Part shown: positions 61,944-64,000 of the stretch, piece by piece | How the letters are laid out: every line of letters begins with the position of its first letter | Numbering within the stretch: position 1 is the stretch's first letter | Assembly (NCBI RefSeq): GCF_042610375.1 | Contig: NZ_JBGJZL010000003.1 | Span: forward strand, 1-64,000 | Length of the DNA: 64,000 nucleotides | Source: CTSoil-075 sp042610375 | GTDB lineage: Bacteria; Bacillota; Negativicutes; DSM-13327 | Direction of reading: 5' to 3' | The notes under the pieces: generated by a model | What the model was told of the DNA's origin: nothing | The model's database searches: none | What the model saw: the letters and a program-made list of their open reading frames with translations, nothing else | Made by a program: the position numbers and the translations under genes

Positions 61944-62874
61944 ACGAGTGTTGGTGACTGGCGGCGCTGGATTTATCGGCTCACATTTGTGCAAAAGATT
62001 GCTGGCAGAGGGGCAGCACGTTGTTTGCTTGGATAACTATTTTACGGGATCAGAATCAAACATTAGCAGTTTACTCAGTAATCCATGCTTTGAACTTGTA
62101 AGGCATGATGTAACAGTACCATACTATTTCGAAGTGGATGAGATTTATAATTTGGCGTGTCCTGCCAGCCCCGTACATTATCAGTACGATTCAATCCATA
62201 CGATAAAAACAAGTGTACTGGGAATGATCAATGCACTTGATTTAGCCTGTCATTTAAGAGCAAAAGTACTACAAGCTTCTACTTCAGAAGTGTATGGAGA
62301 CCCTTTAGTTCATCCCCAGCGGGAAGACTATTGGGGAAATGTAAATCCAATCGGCATACGCAGTTGTTATGATGAGGGCAAACGTTGTGCGGAAACCTTA
62401 TGCTTTGATTATTTTCGTAGACATGATGTAGATGTTAAAGTCATCCGTATCTTTAATACCTATGGTCCTAATATGCACTCTAAAGATGGGCGAGTGGTGA
62501 GCAATTTTATTGTGCAAGCATTAAAAGGAGAAGATATTACGATTTATGGTGATGGTCGACAAACAAGGTCTTTTTGTTATGTTGATGATCTAGTTGCGGG
62601 TATGATCTCTATGATGCAAACAGAGAAGGGCTTTATCGGTCCAGTTAATCTAGGCAATCCGGGGGAATTCACTATCCTTGATTTGGCAGAAAAGGTCATA
62701 GGACTGACGAGGTCAGTATCAAAGATCGTTTTTAAAACACTACCACTAGATGATCCCAAACAACGTCAGCCCAATATTTCTCGGGCAACGAGAAGATTGG
62801 GCTGGGTACCTGAAATCTGCCTAGCAGAAGGACTTGAGCGCACTATTGACTACTTTAAGAAGGTGCTAGTATGA
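61933..62874 (+). CDS. UDP-glucuronate decarboxylase (UDP-xylose synthase type)
   Basis: The 313-residue SDR protein has the NAD motif GGAGFIGSH near residue 10, ASTSEVYGDP near residue 116 and the catalytic YDEGK (SCYDEGKRCAE near residue 143), which is characteristic of UXS enzymes. RIFNTYGPNM and QTRSFCYVDDL are also UXS-like. It converts UDP-glucuronate to UDP-xylose. The ATG at 61933 has AGGGAGA eight bases upstream and overlaps the end of ugd; an ATG at 61927 is too close to that site. A UDP-glucuronate epimerase is less likely. The glycosyltransferase gene overlaps its stop by four bases. Confidence 0.9.
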   Translation: MGNKRVLVTGGAGFIGSHLCKRLLAEGQHVVCLDNYFTGSESNISSLLSNPCFELVRHDVTVPYYFEVDEIYNLACPASPVHYQYDSIHTIKTSVLGMINALDLACHLRAKVLQASTSEVYGDPLVHPQREDYWGNVNPIGIRSCYDEGKRCAETLCFDYFRRHDVDVKVIRIFNTYGPNMHSKDGRVVSNFIVQALKGEDITIYGDGRQTRSFCYVDDLVAGMISMMQTEKGFIGPVNLGNPGEFTILDLAEKVIGLTRSVSKIVFKTLPLDDPKQRQPNISRATRRLGWVPEICLAEGLERTIDYFKKVLV

Positions 62875-63785
62875 GTGAAAATCCATTAACAACACCGATT
62901 GTATTGATCATTTTTAATCGCCCTACTGTGACTCAGCAGGTGTTTAATGAAATACGCAGAGCCAGACCTACAAAATTATTAGTGATTGCTGATGGTCCGC
63001 GGCCAGATATGAAAGATGATGTGCAAAAATGTACAGCTGTGCGTAATATTATTGATCAAGTGGATTGGGAATGCCAAGTGCTCCGAAACTATTCTGATGT
63101 AAATCTTGGGTGTAAAAGGCGAGTTGCCAGCGGATTGGATTGGGTATTTGGCATGGTGGAAGAGGCAATCATCCTGGAGGATGATTGCTTGCCACATCCC
63201 ACATTTTTTCCCTTTTGTCAGGAACTATTGAAACGTTACCGCGATGATCAGCGTATAATGACCATTTCGGGTAATAATTTTCAATATGGACAAAGGCGAT
63301 CATCTTATAGTTACTATTTTTCTCGGTATGCTCATGTATGGGGCTGGGCCACATGGCGACGGGCGTGGAAATATTATCAGGTTGATATGAGCCTGTGGCC
63401 AGAGGTCCGTACAGGGCAATGGTTATTTGATATTTTAGGAAGTATGCGGGCCAATATTAAGAGTGGGCAATGCCATTTTGATGTTATGGGCAGTATGAAG
63501 GCCATTGAATATTGGTACAAAATTTTTGACTATACCTATGCGGGAAAAATTGATACATGGGACTACCAATTGATTTTTGCCAGTTGGCTGCAAAATGGTC
63601 TGCATATTTTGCCTAATATTAATCTAGTGTCAAATATTGGTTTTGGTGCAGATGCCACTCATACTAAAGTGGCGGGCAAATGTACCAATATTCCTGCAGA
63701 AGCAGTAGTATTTCCATTACAGCATCCAACCTTTATGGTTCGAGATGCTGCAGCTGATGATTATACACAGGTTACCCATTACTGA
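62871..63785 (+). CDS. GNT-I/GT2-like glycosyltransferase
   Basis: The 304-residue product has a GT-A fold: PIVLIIFNRPTVTQQVFNEI at the N-terminus, LEDDCLPHPTFF with a metal-binding acidic motif near residue 101, and FSRYAHVWGWATWRRAW near residue 149. Such proteins occur in surface polysaccharide clusters. It starts four bases before the end of the UXS gene (ATGA), so it may use UDP-xylose or a related sugar; that is inference. Confidence 0.8.
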   Translation: MSENPLTTPIVLIIFNRPTVTQQVFNEIRRARPTKLLVIADGPRPDMKDDVQKCTAVRNIIDQVDWECQVLRNYSDVNLGCKRRVASGLDWVFGMVEEAIILEDDCLPHPTFFPFCQELLKRYRDDQRIMTISGNNFQYGQRRSSYSYYFSRYAHVWGWATWRRAWKYYQVDMSLWPEVRTGQWLFDILGSMRANIKSGQCHFDVMGSMKAIEYWYKIFDYTYAGKIDTWDYQLIFASWLQNGLHILPNINLVSNIGFGADATHTKVAGKCTNIPAEAVVFPLQHPTFMVRDAAADDYTQVTHY

Positions 63786-63814
63786 ACTATGAATATAACA
63801 AGGAGATGAGAAAT

Positions 63815-64000
63815 TTGCGCATAGTTCATGTTAATCTGTTTGATGCCCTGGGAGGTGCGGCTAGCACCGCCTGGACACTGATGAATCACATGTCTAAGCA
63901 GGGGCATGATGTACATATTTTTGCTCATCGCAAAACCACTGATGATCCTCGGGTGATTCCTTTAGCATTTCCTCAGACTGGCTGGCAGAAAAAGCTGCTA
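63815..64000 (+). CDS. GT4-type glycosyltransferase, N-terminal part (partial)
   Basis: The first 62 codons are in the window and the gene runs off its end. It opens RIVHVNLFDALGGAAS and continues with a GT-B style N-terminal Rossmann pattern (MNHMSKQGHDVHIFAHRK). GGAAST matches the conserved G-loop near the N-terminus of surface-polysaccharide GT4 enzymes. A TTG at 63815 is preferred because AAGGAG lies nine bases upstream; an ATG at 63806 touches that site. Confidence 0.65.
   Translation, partial: MRIVHVNLFDALGGAASTAWTLMNHMSKQGHDVHIFAHRKTTDDPRVIPLAFPQTGWQKKLL

Overview
The window reads as a low-GC, spore-forming, anaerobic Firmicute of the class Negativicutes (Sporomusaceae; a Pelosinus- or Sporomusa-like organism is my inference). 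The evidence is methylmalonyl-CoA (propionate pathway) genes, an Rnf complex, a Clostridia-type maf-radC-mre-min-rodA-spoIVF order, an rplU-prp-rpmA-spo0B-obg order, and exosporium-type collagen-like proteins. No rRNA, tRNA, CRISPR array, intact insertion sequence or phage was seen.

Bases 1-34800 are core genome. First come the end of meaB, methylmalonyl-CoA epimerase, and carboxyltransferase, small-subunit and biotin-carrier genes of a methylmalonyl-CoA decarboxylase or transcarboxylase (no membrane beta subunit nearby). An RseC-like gene and rnfCDGEAB follow. Next are a Gx transporter, DUF4321, maf, radC, mreBCD, PBP2, minCDE, rodA, and a spoIVFA/spoIVFB-like pair. Then come a radical-SAM/DUF2344/RNase G trio, the L21 leader with rplU-prp-rpmA, a minimal Spo0B, obgE, yhbY, proB, a ferritin-like protein (minus strand), glycogen phosphorylase (minus strand) and proA.

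Bases 35000-64000 are an accessory island that looks devoted to the spore surface. It holds a decayed copy of the proA 3' end, a 1062-residue protein with 26 uninterrupted 31-residue coiled-coil repeats, a truncated gmd fragment, and three tandem BclA/BclB-type collagen-like proteins. These share one N-terminal leader and carry three different C-terminal domains. Many glycosyltransferases follow, including a four-gene translationally coupled minus-strand operon in which three genes fuse GT2 to helical (TPR-like) repeats. There are also two DUF6385 proteins, an SBBP beta-propeller protein, and ugd plus a UDP-glucuronate decarboxylase (a route to UDP-xylose).

The most interesting signal is regulatory. 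A sequence matching the sigma-K consensus (AC, 16-17 bases, CATANNNTA) lies upstream of all three collagen genes, the DUF6385 repeat protein, the coiled-coil protein, one glycosyltransferase and the ferritin-like protein; the glycosyltransferase operon has a one-mismatch version. Together with the SpoIVFA/SpoIVFB-like pair in the same window, this suggests a sigma-K-controlled exosporium glycoprotein and glycosylation system. The sequences are seen directly; the regulon is inferred from them.
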